A stretch of DNA of 38,171 nucleotides from CAZQGE01 sp964592815 (GCA_964592815.1 CAZQGE010000009.1:1-38171), one strand, 5' to 3'; positions 1 to 8,555 are shown, numbered from the stretch's first letter. The notes: generated by a model not told the origin, from the letters alone. Translations and numbers: made by a program.

Positions 1-1003
1 CGTCCACAGCGTCACGATATTCTTTGCATTGTTGCGTGTTAAGAACTGCTATCCCAGCCATAGCATAATCACCAACCTTGTTGATTATACTTCCCGCTGC
101 ATTATCCTTTATAGGGTTCACACCTATGTCGCATAACGTAAGTTTTTTGACCATATCGGCGTAAGATAGAAGCCCTGTAAACTCTGCATTTACACCCAAC
201 TTTTTCGCTAGTTCCCTAAATTCGTCCTCGCGAGGTCCGTTGCCCATAACCACAAACGGCAACTCAAGCCCTTCAGCTTTTAACAATCCTAATGCCTGTA
301 AAACTACGTCTATTGAATATGACGCGCCCAACGTGCCGATATATGCCAAAGTCGGGACTTGGTTTGCAGGCTTGTTTGCTTTTTCGGAAAGCGTGTCAAA
401 CTTTGTGGCATCTGTCCCAAGAAAAACAGGCAAACCGCTTTTATCTTTTGTGTTTACAGTCAAAGCGCGGTCAACATACGTCTTTGAAACTGCAATTATC
501 TTATCTGCGCTTTTATAAATTTTGTTCGCCATACAATTAAATGGCAAGTAAATAATATTACCAAAAATAGGTGGATTAAAAACCATTTTATAGGCTTCTG
601 GCCACAAATCCTGAATGTCTATAACAAACTTCACATTGTTTTTTTTGCAATATTGTGAGGTTACCACACCAACCGTCAAAGATGGTGTTGCAATGTAAAT
701 AATATCGGGCTTTTCAACAGATTTCAATGTGTTTTTTACGCTTAGACCAAATTTGTAGTGACTTAAAAATCTCTTAATGCAAACGTTTTTTGGATATCCG
801 TATTCGTGCAAATGTTTAATTAAAATACCGTCCAACTCAAAATCATCAATGTTCTTTGGTGTTTTTGTTTCGTGACAAAAGTCTGACGTCCAAACCTCCA
901 CAGAATGATTTTTTGCTTTCAACATTTTGGCTAAATATAAAAATCTACTATTAGATTGCGCACAAGGTTCAGGTATAAAGTTGGCAATAATTAAGATGTT
1001 CAT
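1..1003 (-). CDS. GT4-family glycosyltransferase, C-terminus cut off by window edge
   Basis: This gene enters from the right and runs off the left edge, so only the first 334 residues are visible. The ATG at 1003 lies one base after the stop of the upstream gene and has a good AGGAG ribosome site five bases before it. The protein begins MNILIIANFIPEP, the usual N-terminal strand of a GT-B glycosyltransferase, and has DIQDLWPEA near residue 130, typical of WbuB-like GT4 enzymes. Further on are AYIGTLG, VVMGNGPRE and the start of the nucleotide-sugar binding part (INKVGDYAMAG). Family knowledge: retaining transferases that add a sugar from a nucleotide donor to a lipid-linked glycan on the cytoplasmic face. 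In this operon it most likely adds the second or a later sugar. Donor and acceptor cannot be read from the sequence. Confidence 0.9.
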   Translation of the reverse strand, partial: MNILIIANFIPEPCAQSNSRFLYLAKMLKAKNHSVEVWTSDFCHETKTPKNIDDFELDGILIKHLHEYGYPKNVCIKRFLSHYKFGLSVKNTLKSVEKPDIIYIATPSLTVGVVTSQYCKKNNVKFVIDIQDLWPEAYKMVFNPPIFGNIIYLPFNCMANKIYKSADKIIAVSKTYVDRALTVNTKDKSGLPVFLGTDATKFDTLSEKANKPANQVPTLAYIGTLGASYSIDVVLQALGLLKAEGLELPFVVMGNGPREDEFRELAKKLGVNAEFTGLLSYADMVKKLTLCDIGVNPIKDNAAGSIINKVGDYAMAGIAVLNTQQCKEYRDAVD

Positions 1004-1004
1004 A

Positions 1005-2045
1005 CTAACTCCTGTAAAGCGGAAAAAATCTGCTTTCTTTGTCGAAATTTCCACATGCATTGCATTTTTCAACCAAACTATCGTAAGTGCCTTGGTCAAA
1101 TATCTTTTTTCCTATGCTAAATAGGTTTGCACCGTTTTTGTTAAAACTTTCCTTAAACCTATAAAGCCCGCTTTCTGTGTCTGAACCAACTCCGCCACCC
1201 AAATGAAAAAACTGCTTATTTTGTTTTGAAAAATCTAATGCTACTTGATACAGCAACAAATTCATAGGCGCAAGATTCATAAATTCTCTTTTTGCGCCAC
1301 TCAAATGGTAATGAACAAAATTTTTACCCCACATAATTATTGACGCACCAATTATTTCTCCGTTTAATTGAGCGTAATATAAAGTGAAGTCATTTTCCAT
1401 TTCTTTTAGCATCGTTAAGTAAAAATCATCTTTGAAATAGTAAAATTCTTCGGCATTATCACGGCGCATAGTATCATCATAAATTTGCTTAAAACTTTCA
1501 ATAATTTCAAGGTTTTTTGCAACTTTGATTTCTATGCCACTTTTTATAGCTTTGCGAATTGATGTTCTGTTTCTGCTTGACAGTTGTTCGCTCCAAATAT
1601 CATTTTCATCCGTCAAGGCTATTGAAATTGTGTTGCCCAAATCAACAACGTCGTAAATTTTATCTGTCAAATGCGCGTTTTTAAGCAAAGGGTGAAAGCG
1701 TACAAATTCAGATACAATTTTGTGTTCTACACAATATTTTGTAAATTCTAAATCTAGGTTATCCAGACTTTCTTGGCTTATTTTGCCTTCAAATATCCAA
1801 CCACCATAGCCGTATGGAGTCGCCAAATCAAAAAAGCCAGTATCTTCGCCGTCAAAAACTATCCTACGTTTCATAACTGCATTGATAGCTTTGACATTGC
1901 CATCAAAATAATAAAACAACATAGGTTGCCCTTGTCCGTGAATTTCAAAAGGACGAGCATAGCCGTAACTATAATAAATATCGGCATTCAAAAAACTTTT
2001 GTATATTTCATTCCATTCTAGTTTGTTTGTAACCGCTTGAAACAT
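1005..2045 (-). CDS. FemAB/FemX-like GNAT-fold acyl or aminoacyl transferase
   Basis: 346 residues, ATG at 2045 preceded by GAGGT four bases upstream. There is no signal peptide or membrane segment, so it is cytoplasmic. It has the two-lobed look of the FemAB / Acetyltransf_6 group: a C-terminal lobe with FTLYYAQLNGEIIGASIIM (around residues 228-247), then HYHLSGA and FHLGGGVGSD followed by GLYRFKESF near residues 283-305, a signature common in FemX-like proteins of glycan clusters. Known members transfer amino acids from tRNA to lipid II; those in capsule loci are thought to acylate amino sugars. It sits between the phosphoglycosyl transferase fusion and the GT4 gene, with 53 bases to the former and one base to the latter. 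I infer that it acylates the amino group made by the aminotransferases of this operon. Substrate unknown. Confidence 0.82.
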   Translation of the reverse strand: MFQAVTNKLEWNEIYKSFLNADIYYSYGYARPFEIHGQGQPMLFYYFDGNVKAINAVMKRRIVFDGEDTGFFDLATPYGYGGWIFEGKISQESLDNLDLEFTKYCVEHKIVSEFVRFHPLLKNAHLTDKIYDVVDLGNTISIALTDENDIWSEQLSSRNRTSIRKAIKSGIEIKVAKNLEIIESFKQIYDDTMRRDNAEEFYYFKDDFYLTMLKEMENDFTLYYAQLNGEIIGASIIMWGKNFVHYHLSGAKREFMNLAPMNLLLYQVALDFSKQNKQFFHLGGGVGSDTESGLYRFKESFNKNGANLFSIGKKIFDQGTYDSLVEKCNACGNFDKESRFFPLYRS

Positions 2046-2098
2046 TTTTACCTCAACTTAACGTTTATAAAAAATTTATGGCTTTTAACATAAAAATT

Positions 2099-3796
2099 TT
2101 ATTGTTTACAATAACTTTCCAAAATCTTAAACATTTTTATCATATCTTCCTTACTGTATCTTTGGTCGATTGGAAAACTAAGAATATGACTATAAATATA
2201 ATCTGTTGTGCCGTCAGTTTTTCCGTCAACGCAAGTGGGTTTTGGCCATATTATCGGAACGTATGCGCCATTGTTTATAAAATATTTTTGCATTTCATCT
2301 CTGTTTTCCAAAACGTATATTGAAAAAAACAGCGGTGCGCCACAAATTTCTTTAGGGGAATAAACTGCTTGAACTGCGCTGAATTCTGAAAATAAATTGT
2401 ATAACGTATTATAGTTTTCTTTACGCTTATTTTTTATATCTTCAAAATCAGTTTCGTTATACAGATGTTCAGCCTTTTCAGAAAGTGCCGTAACAGGAAT
2501 TTCCTCATATAATTCCTCTACGTTTGCCAAAATCGCCCTAAACTCAGTTTTAAGGTCTTTGTCGTTTTTCTCTAAGTAATCTTTTTGCAAAACCGATGCA
2601 TTTTCCACCAAATTAAGAATTTCTAAATTGTTAGGCTTCAGAGTCGGCTTGAAATTGTCAGCTGCAACAAAGCCGCCTTCACCAAAACCGCCCCATTTTC
2701 TTAAACTAGCCACGTAAAAATCTGCGTTTTGAAATTTTCCGTCTTTTAACAAAGAATGAGTTATGTCCTCAATTACGGTTATGTTCTTAATCTTTTTCAG
2801 TTTCTTTTTCACATCGTCTAATTCGTAATTTCCAAAATAACTTTGCAAAAATACAACTGCATTTTCTTTTTTAATTCTCTTAACCAAGTCGTTTGCAATG
2901 TGCAACTTTTTATCAACTTGATAAAATTCTATTTCAATTCCTTGTCTAATAAATTGGTCGATTACGCTGTTACAAGTAAAACTCGGCAAATAGGCTTTTT
3001 TTGCTTTTACGCTTTCTAAAACCAAAGTTATAGCATTTCTTCCGCTATTTACAAACAAGCTGTTTGCTTTGTCTGTTTTAATTTGTAAGCCGTTACCTTT
3101 TTCTAAGTCGTTGCCAAAAATAAAAGGTCCGCCGATTTCTTTGTTTTGTTGACATTCTGACATACAATATTCATCATAAAAATCTCCTATTGTATTGTCA
3201 CCCAAAACGACTATATCGGCTCGTTTTATGACCTTTATAAGAGTCCTAAAAATAATTTTTAAGTCGTAAATTAAACTACATTTTGAAATATATTCCAAAT
3301 CGTATGAAAACCTAATATTCCACGGAGCATTATTTCTTCCGCTTATTTGTGCCAGTCCCGTAAGTCCAGGTCTTACGGAATGTCTAAGTTTTTGTGTTTC
3401 AGAATAGAAAGGCAAATAAACTGTGTTCAGCGGTCTTGGGCCAACAATAGACATTTCACCTAAAAATATATTGAACAATTCTGGCAATTCGTCAATGCTT
3501 AATTTGCGCATAACTTTGCCAAATTTAGTTAGCCTTTCAGCGTCAGATAAAAGGTTTCCTTCCTTATCTTTTTTATTTGTCATTGTACGGAATTTGATAA
3601 GTTTGAAAACTTTTTCGTCTTTCCCAACTCTTTTTTGAATAAAAAACGGATTGCCTTTCATAATCAAAGCAACAAGTGGCGTGAAAAACATAAAAAACGG
3701 CAAAAGTAAAATTATTGCTGTTCCGCTTAACACAACGTCAAAAAATCGCTTAAAAAAAAGTGTAAATTTGTTGGGCATCTTTATTTCATTTTCCAT
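2099..3796 (-). CDS. Monotopic phosphoglycosyl transferase fused to a DegT-like aminotransferase domain
   Basis: 565 residues with two domains. Residues 1-215 are a bacterial sugar transferase (PglC/WbaP type): a re-entrant hydrophobic helix after KRFFDVVLSG, RVGKDEKVFKLIKFRTM near 56-72, DELPELFN and SIVGPRP near 102-122, and RPGLTGLAQISGRN near 141-154. This family moves a sugar-1-phosphate from UDP-sugar to undecaprenyl phosphate at the inner membrane face. Residues about 235-565 resemble the PLP-dependent DegT/DnrJ/EryC1 fold: NSGRNAITLVLES, EDITHSLL and SLRKWGGFGEGG near 362-373, whose lysine could bind PLP. The ATG at 3796 is four bases after the previous stop and has no clear ribosome site, suggesting translational coupling; an in-frame ATG six codons later is the alternative start. 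PGT fusions to sugar-modifying enzymes are known, but this one puts a second aminotransferase-like domain in an operon that already has one. Confidence 0.88.
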   Translation of the reverse strand: MENEIKMPNKFTLFFKRFFDVVLSGTAIILLLPFFMFFTPLVALIMKGNPFFIQKRVGKDEKVFKLIKFRTMTNKKDKEGNLLSDAERLTKFGKVMRKLSIDELPELFNIFLGEMSIVGPRPLNTVYLPFYSETQKLRHSVRPGLTGLAQISGRNNAPWNIRFSYDLEYISKCSLIYDLKIIFRTLIKVIKRADIVVLGDNTIGDFYDEYCMSECQQNKEIGGPFIFGNDLEKGNGLQIKTDKANSLFVNSGRNAITLVLESVKAKKAYLPSFTCNSVIDQFIRQGIEIEFYQVDKKLHIANDLVKRIKKENAVVFLQSYFGNYELDDVKKKLKKIKNITVIEDITHSLLKDGKFQNADFYVASLRKWGGFGEGGFVAADNFKPTLKPNNLEILNLVENASVLQKDYLEKNDKDLKTEFRAILANVEELYEEIPVTALSEKAEHLYNETDFEDIKNKRKENYNTLYNLFSEFSAVQAVYSPKEICGAPLFFSIYVLENRDEMQKYFINNGAYVPIIWPKPTCVDGKTDGTTDYIYSHILSFPIDQRYSKEDMIKMFKILESYCKQ

Positions 3797-3800
3797 AATT

Positions 3801-4934
3801 TCAATTATTCTTTATCACAAAATCATTTATGATATTTGCAACGTACATTACTTCTTCATCTGTCATTTTGCTGTCACTAGGCAAGCAAAGACTTCTGCTG
3901 AACAAATCTTCTGCGACACTTCCCTCTTTTTCGGTTGTAACAAAACCACAATCTTTGAAAACGGGTTGCGTATGCATAGGTTTCCAAGCTGGTCTGCTTT
4001 CAACGTTATATTTGGCAAGTTCATTATAAATGTCCATAAACGAGACTTTGCAGTCCTTTGAAAGCGTAATAACAGAAAGCCATCTGTTTGAAACTGCGCC
4101 TTCTATTTCTTTAAGCATAGATATGTACGGATTGTTTTCAAACACGTTGTTATACAAATCAAAAATATGTCTTTTTTGTTTAATTCTATCTTCAAGCACC
4201 AATAACTGTCCGCGACCAATGCCCGCGCTTATGTTTGACAAGCGATAGTTATACCCAATTTCCTCGTGCTGATACCACGGGAAGTTTTCTCTTGATTGTG
4301 TCGCCCAAAACAAAACTTTTTTTGCTGTTTGTTGGTCGTTGCACATAAGCATTCCTCCACCTGAAGTCGTAATAATTTTGTTGCCGTTAAAAGAAAATAT
4401 AGAAATATCGCCAAAAGTCCCCGTTCTTTTGCCCTTGTAAATCGAGCCTAGACTTTCTGCGCTATCCTCCAAAACAGGAGTGTTGTGTGCCTTTGCAATT
4501 TTTAGAAGTTTATCATAATCCGCAGGGTTTCCGTATAAATCAACAATGATAACCGCCTTGACTTGTGGATAAAGTTCAAACGCTTTTTCTAATGCCTCAG
4601 GGCTCATATTTTGTGAATAATAATCGCAATCTATAAAAACAGGTTTTGCGTTGACGTAATTGATAGCATTGCAACTTCCGCTGAACGTATAAGTTGAGCA
4701 AAAAACTATATCTCCGTCTTTAACACCCAAATATTTCAAGCCCAAATGAATGGCTGCGCTTCCGCTTGACAGCGCAACAGCGTAAGGTCTGCCAATAAAT
4801 TTTGACATTTCGTTTTCAAATTCGGTGACGTTTTTCCCCAAAGGAGCAATCCAGTTTGTGTCGAATGCTTCTTGAATATAGTCCATCTCGTGTCCACCCA
4901 TATGCGGTGAACTTAACAATAATCTTTTTTCCAT
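3801..4934 (-). CDS. DegT/DnrJ/EryC1/StrS sugar aminotransferase (PglE-like)
   Basis: 377 residues, the usual length of the family. The ATG at 4934 has AGGAG five bases upstream. Motifs in order: a substrate-loop start SSPHMGGHEMDYI, ALSSGSAAIHLGL near 55-67 (PLP phosphate binding), VLEDSAESLG near 155 (aspartate that contacts the PLP ring nitrogen) and SFNGNKIITTSGGG near 180-193, with the lysine that forms the PLP Schiff base. It ends with a GYNYRLSNISA stretch and a short C-terminal domain. PglE/PseC relatives turn UDP-4-keto-6-deoxy sugars into UDP-4-amino sugars using glutamate. The dehydratase that would make the keto sugar is encoded 26 bases upstream, so UDP-4-amino-4,6-dideoxy-GlcNAc is the likely product. 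The exact stereochemistry is inferred from context, not seen. Confidence 0.92.
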   Translation of the reverse strand: MEKRLLLSSPHMGGHEMDYIQEAFDTNWIAPLGKNVTEFENEMSKFIGRPYAVALSSGSAAIHLGLKYLGVKDGDIVFCSTYTFSGSCNAINYVNAKPVFIDCDYYSQNMSPEALEKAFELYPQVKAVIIVDLYGNPADYDKLLKIAKAHNTPVLEDSAESLGSIYKGKRTGTFGDISIFSFNGNKIITTSGGGMLMCNDQQTAKKVLFWATQSRENFPWYQHEEIGYNYRLSNISAGIGRGQLLVLEDRIKQKRHIFDLYNNVFENNPYISMLKEIEGAVSNRWLSVITLSKDCKVSFMDIYNELAKYNVESRPAWKPMHTQPVFKDCGFVTTEKEGSVAEDLFSRSLCLPSDSKMTDEEVMYVANIINDFVIKNN

Positions 4935-4960
4935 AGTTTCTCCTAAGTCAGGACAACTTT

Positions 4961-7393
4961 TTATACCGATGCGCTTATCTTGCTTGCATCACCCTTATCG
5001 GTTATCTTGGCAATCTGAATATTTGTTATAATTTCTTTGTTTGATTTGCTGTTTTCTATTTTGCTGTTTTCTTTATCGTTAAATATTGAAATTTTTTCAT
5101 GCCCTTCTAAACTTTGTGTAGATTGTTCAAAAGACTTTTTATCAACTTTTTCTTCCAAAGAAGTTTCATCTTTTGGAGAATGTTTCATACCATTGGTTTC
5201 AATCTTGGTCGTTTTTTTTGGCAATGTCGCTTTTTTTGCAGTTGCAGTTTCCTTTTCAAGAGTTTGGCTTTTGCCGTCTGCAATTACGCTTTCATTGCCG
5301 TTGCTTTTTTCATCGTCAAGTTTATCTGCTTTCTTCTTGTCGCTTGCGCCTTTAATTTCAACAGATTTTTTCTCTTTTGGCTTTACTTCTTTAGCTTTTG
5401 CCATTTCTTTAATCTTTAATGCTTCTTTAGCTTTTAATGCGTCCTTAGCTTTTAATGCGTCCTTTTCGGTTTGCGCTTTTATGGTTTCCATCTTTAGAAA
5501 TTCATCCTTAAATCTCTCAGGACGGAAAGTTTCAACAGCACGACAAAGTGTTCTAACAACCAAATCGCTGTCGTTAAGTGCGGCCACTTTTGTCAAAGCG
5601 TCGTAATTGAGCATAACATCCTCAGCAACAACAAACGACTGGTCGCCAATATATATTTTGTCGTTGTCAGTCTTTTTAAGACCTTCGCCACTCATAAGCA
5701 ATTCTTCAAACAACTTTTCTCCTGGGCGCAGACCTGTAAATTCAATTTTTATATCTTTATAAGGTTCAAACCCAGCAAGCCTAATCATATTTTCTGCAAG
5801 CGTCAAAATTCTTACTGGCTCGCCCATATCCAAAACAAAGACTTCGCCACCTTTTGCAAAAACGCCCGCTTGCAATATAAGCGAAACCGCCTCTGGAATT
5901 GTCATAAAATATCTTATTATGTCGGGGTGTGTAACCTTAACAGGTCCGCCGTTTGCAATTTGTCTGTTGAATATGTGGATAACCGAACCGTTTGAGCCTA
6001 AAACATTGCCAAAACGAACGCAAGCATAAACGGTGTCTGTTTGTTGCGCGTTGAAGTAGTTTACAATTTTTTCGCAAAAACGCTTGGTTGCTCCCATAAC
6101 GTTTGTGGGGTTTACAGCCTTATCAGTTGAAACCATAATAAATTTTTTAACTTTATATTTTGCTGAAATCTTTGCCGTAACGTACGTTCCAACTACGTTA
6201 TTTTTTATCGCTTCTTCTGGATTGTGTTCCATCAATGGCACGTGCTTATGCGCTGCAGCGTGAAATACTATGTCGATATTTTCTTTTTTGAAAAGTTTAT
6301 CCATAGCGTTCTCGTCGGCAACTGAAAGAATTTCAACTTGTACGTTTATGCCTTTCAAATCTTTCATTTCCATAGCAATGTCAAACGCGCTATTTTCGTA
6401 AATGTCGGCAACAATCAATTTTTTAGGCTTAAACTTAACAATTTGACGGCAAAGCTCTGAGCCAATAGAGCCTCCGCCTCCCGTAACAAGACAAACTTTA
6501 TCTTCTATAAATTCGGAAATTTCCGCAGAAGAAAACTTAACCTCTGGTCTTTCCAACAAGTCTTCAATTTTAACTTTTCTAAGAGCTGTGGTCATATCCG
6601 ATGTTGCAACCAAGTCCGCCATATTTGGCAAAACATTAACTTCTCTGCCCGTCGCGACACAACGTGAAATAATAGATTTCTTTACTTCCAAAGGAGCTGA
6701 AGGAATAGCAAAAATAATTTTGTTTATGCTGTAACGGTAAATGTTTTTTTCAATAGAGTCAACGCCTCCAACAATAGGCACGTTATCCATAACCATATGT
6801 TGTTTTTGAATGTCGTCGTCAATAAAGCAGACTGGGCAATATTTTTCTTTGTCACGGCTTAAGTCTGCAAGAACTCTTTTGCCAGTCCAACCAGCGCCAA
6901 TAATCATAACACGCTTGCCACTTGCATTAGCTTTGCGTCTTAATCCTTTTTTTGAAATTATGTATTGATAAAAAAATCTTGTAAGCAAAACACCTAAAAA
7001 TGCGATTGCAGTTTGTATAAATGCAAACACGGTGCCAGACATCCAATCAAAAGCTGCGCCGCATATTATAGTCTGCAAAATACAGGTAGTGCCAAAAACA
7101 AAGCACAATCTTATGTTGTAGTGTACGTCTGAGTATTTTAATATAAAGCGGTATCCGCCGAAGAAAAACATTGCAATAAGTTGGATAGCAATTCCGATTA
7201 AAGCAGCAAACACCATTGTTTTTATGACGTTGAAAGGTTCAAAACCATAACCAGAATAAATAATTGCGCCTGATAAAACTCCGCCAACAGCGCAAATTAT
7301 TGCATCAATAAAGAACAGCCCAGCTTTTTTGCCTATAATTCTAAAATCATTTTTAAGTTTTTCTTTTTTTATATTATTCATTGTAACAACCAT
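4961..7393 (-). CDS. Membrane UDP-GlcNAc 4,6-dehydratase (PglF/CapD family) with long lysine-rich tail
   Basis: 810 residues, first gene of the glycan operon. Residues 1-150 hold four hydrophobic segments; then a first Rossmann-like domain starting GAGWTGKRVLADL (about 168), and the catalytic SDR domain with TGGGGSIGSELCRQ near 303 and STDKAVNPTNVMGATKR near 420-437. The M-x3-K arrangement in place of the usual Y-x3-K is typical of PglF/CapD dehydratases. These enzymes convert UDP-GlcNAc to UDP-4-keto-6-deoxy-GlcNAc. Homologs normally end near residue 640; here about 170 further residues follow, rich in Lys, Glu, Ala, Ser and Thr with tandem ALKAK(D/E) units and no hydrophobic part, probably disordered or coiled coil. 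Start choice is uncertain: neither the ATG at 7393 nor the in-frame one at 7381 has a clear ribosome site. Confidence 0.93.
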   Translation of the reverse strand: MVVTMNNIKKEKLKNDFRIIGKKAGLFFIDAIICAVGGVLSGAIIYSGYGFEPFNVIKTMVFAALIGIAIQLIAMFFFGGYRFILKYSDVHYNIRLCFVFGTTCILQTIICGAAFDWMSGTVFAFIQTAIAFLGVLLTRFFYQYIISKKGLRRKANASGKRVMIIGAGWTGKRVLADLSRDKEKYCPVCFIDDDIQKQHMVMDNVPIVGGVDSIEKNIYRYSINKIIFAIPSAPLEVKKSIISRCVATGREVNVLPNMADLVATSDMTTALRKVKIEDLLERPEVKFSSAEISEFIEDKVCLVTGGGGSIGSELCRQIVKFKPKKLIVADIYENSAFDIAMEMKDLKGINVQVEILSVADENAMDKLFKKENIDIVFHAAAHKHVPLMEHNPEEAIKNNVVGTYVTAKISAKYKVKKFIMVSTDKAVNPTNVMGATKRFCEKIVNYFNAQQTDTVYACVRFGNVLGSNGSVIHIFNRQIANGGPVKVTHPDIIRYFMTIPEAVSLILQAGVFAKGGEVFVLDMGEPVRILTLAENMIRLAGFEPYKDIKIEFTGLRPGEKLFEELLMSGEGLKKTDNDKIYIGDQSFVVAEDVMLNYDALTKVAALNDSDLVVRTLCRAVETFRPERFKDEFLKMETIKAQTEKDALKAKDALKAKEALKIKEMAKAKEVKPKEKKSVEIKGASDKKKADKLDDEKSNGNESVIADGKSQTLEKETATAKKATLPKKTTKIETNGMKHSPKDETSLEEKVDKKSFEQSTQSLEGHEKISIFNDKENSKIENSKSNKEIITNIQIAKITDKGDASKISASV
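5407..5460 (-). repeat. Three tandem 18-bp units inside the dehydratase tail
   Basis: Three head-to-tail 18-bp units lie at 5407-5424, 5425-5442 and 5443-5460. The last two differ at one base and the first is more diverged. On the minus strand they encode (D/E)ALKAK-type hexapeptides. The in-frame length would let slippage change the tail by six residues at a time without breaking the gene. Confidence 0.85.
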
Positions 7394-7458
7394 TTTAATT
7401 TATTTAGTTTATTTTGTTTTAACGACAACAGCCATAAAACAAACCTATCGACCCGCGT

Positions 7459-7472
7459 CGCGTACGTACGCG
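7459..7472. promoter_or_regulatory. GC-rich 14-bp perfect palindrome in the glycan operon leader
   Basis: The sequence CGCGTACGTACGCG is a perfect 14-bp inverted repeat in an otherwise AT-rich 219-base intergenic region. It lies 19 bases downstream of the proposed -10 box at 7491-7496, so it would fall in the first 30 or so transcribed bases of the glycan operon, a plausible place for a repressor site or a small RNA hairpin. No known operator is recognised. Confidence 0.4.
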
Positions 7473-7490
7473 CAAATATACTTATAGACT

Positions 7491-7519
7491 ATGTTAGCAT
7501 TTTAAGTAACAAATTGCAA
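7491..7519 (-). promoter_or_regulatory. Probable sigma-A-type promoter of the glycan operon
   Basis: On the minus strand there is TTGCAA (7519-7514), a 17-base spacer and TAACAT (7496-7491). Transcription would begin near 7484, giving a leader of about 90 bases before the dehydratase start. The galU promoter has exactly the same two hexamers and spacing. Confidence 0.55.
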
Positions 7520-7581
7520 GCAAAATAGATATTCACCAATAAGTCGGAAAGAAAATATAAATTATCAATTAAATAGAGTAC

Positions 7582-7606
7582 AAAAAAAACCGCTCTCAAG
7601 CGGTTT
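7582..7606 (-). terminator. Intrinsic terminator after the lipid kinase gene
   Basis: On the minus strand the stem AAACCGCT / AGCGGTTT closes a four-base loop and is followed by a run of T. It starts only six bases after the kinase stop codon and separates that gene from the glycan operon promoter. Confidence 0.9.
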
Positions 7607-7612
7607 AATTAT

Positions 7613-8491
7613 TTATTTTGTCTTCTTTATCAAATCAAAGTTTCCAATATACACGTTGTTTTCTGGCTTTACAACATTGATTTTTAAGGTTTTATTGACC
7701 ATAACCTTTTCACCGTCAATGTTAAACGGCTCAGGTTTTTCAACATCAAGTTCAAGATTTTTTACTGCCTTAAATACAATATTTTTAGACTCAACCTCTT
7801 TGCCAAAACCTATGAAGAAAGACCTAAATAGAGGAAAGAAAATTTTAATTTTGTTGATAAATGTGTTTGCACCAGGACTTTTAATAAGCAAAATGTGTAC
7901 CATTCCGTCATCTGATTTATAAAGTCTGTTAAAACGAAAACCAAAGCATCGCATGCTGTCGATTGCCATAATAACAGTATATCTTCCTTTATAGTTTACT
8001 CCATCCGCATTTATTTTTGCGCCTATGTCGTAAACTCGATATTGACTTACGACTTTAAGCAAATAACCTAAAATGCCGATACGTTTTTTTACGTTTGAAG
8101 GAACGATATATCCAAGAGGCGTAAAAGAACCTGCCGCCGTAACGTACCCGAAAAATTTGTCGTTTACGGTACTGTATTCGCCAAGTTTAATTTTTTCTAT
8201 ATCTTTTTTTCTCTTACCCTTTGCTTTTGCGCATTCGTTAAAAGTGCCGCAAGAGTAGTAAATAATATCAGTTTCAGGCGCAAGATTATTATTCATTGCA
8301 TAATTAAAAGTGCCATCGCCACCACAGACGACAATCAAATCAAAATTTTCAGCACTCCAACTGTCTTTTTTTGAAAAAAGTTCTTTGACAGTTACTTCGT
8401 AATCTTGTGAAAATTTTTGGACGAGCCTATTTCTATCTACAGAATTAGAATGACCGCTCATATAATTTATAACAATAAGGCACTTTTTCAT
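7613..8491 (-). CDS. Diacylglycerol/lipid kinase family protein (DgkB/YegS-like)
   Basis: 292 residues, the normal length for the family. VVCGGDGTFNYAMN near residues 53-66 is the nucleotide-binding GGDGT motif, and YSCGTFNECAK near 79-89 corresponds to the usual P-x-GTxND(F/L)A loop, with Ser-Cys for the proline region and Glu for the Asp. The C-terminal half ends with PFNIDGEKV, the family's substrate-pocket strand. Members phosphorylate diacylglycerol or related lipids at the cytoplasmic membrane, and DgkB recycles the diacylglycerol left by lipoteichoic acid synthesis. The lipid substrate cannot be told from sequence. It is a single-gene unit, divergent from galU, with its own terminator. 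The ribosome site before the ATG at 8491 is weak (GGTG). Confidence 0.88.
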   Translation of the reverse strand: MKKCLIVINYMSGHSNSVDRNRLVQKFSQDYEVTVKELFSKKDSWSAENFDLIVVCGGDGTFNYAMNNNLAPETDIIYYSCGTFNECAKAKGKRKKDIEKIKLGEYSTVNDKFFGYVTAAGSFTPLGYIVPSNVKKRIGILGYLLKVVSQYRVYDIGAKINADGVNYKGRYTVIMAIDSMRCFGFRFNRLYKSDDGMVHILLIKSPGANTFINKIKIFFPLFRSFFIGFGKEVESKNIVFKAVKNLELDVEKPEPFNIDGEKVMVNKTLKINVVKPENNVYIGNFDLIKKTK

Positions 8492-8525
8492 ATATAATCA
8501 CACCATATTTTTAGTTATTGTCTGC

Positions 8526-8555
8526 TTTATAGCGAAAAATTTTCTAAAAAAACAA
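8526..8555 (-). promoter_or_regulatory. Possible promoter of the lipid kinase gene
   Basis: On the minus strand TTGTTT (8555-8550) and TATAAA (8531-8526) are separated by 18 bases. The -10 lies 34 bases before the ATG. The region is AT-rich, so chance matches are likely. Confidence 0.3.

Noticed and set aside
5037..5606. A 189-residue open frame on the plus strand opposite the dehydratase tail
   Set aside because: It mirrors the low-complexity lysine-rich tail (giving Phe/Leu/Ser runs), has no ribosome site or promoter, and the minus-strand gene is clearly real.
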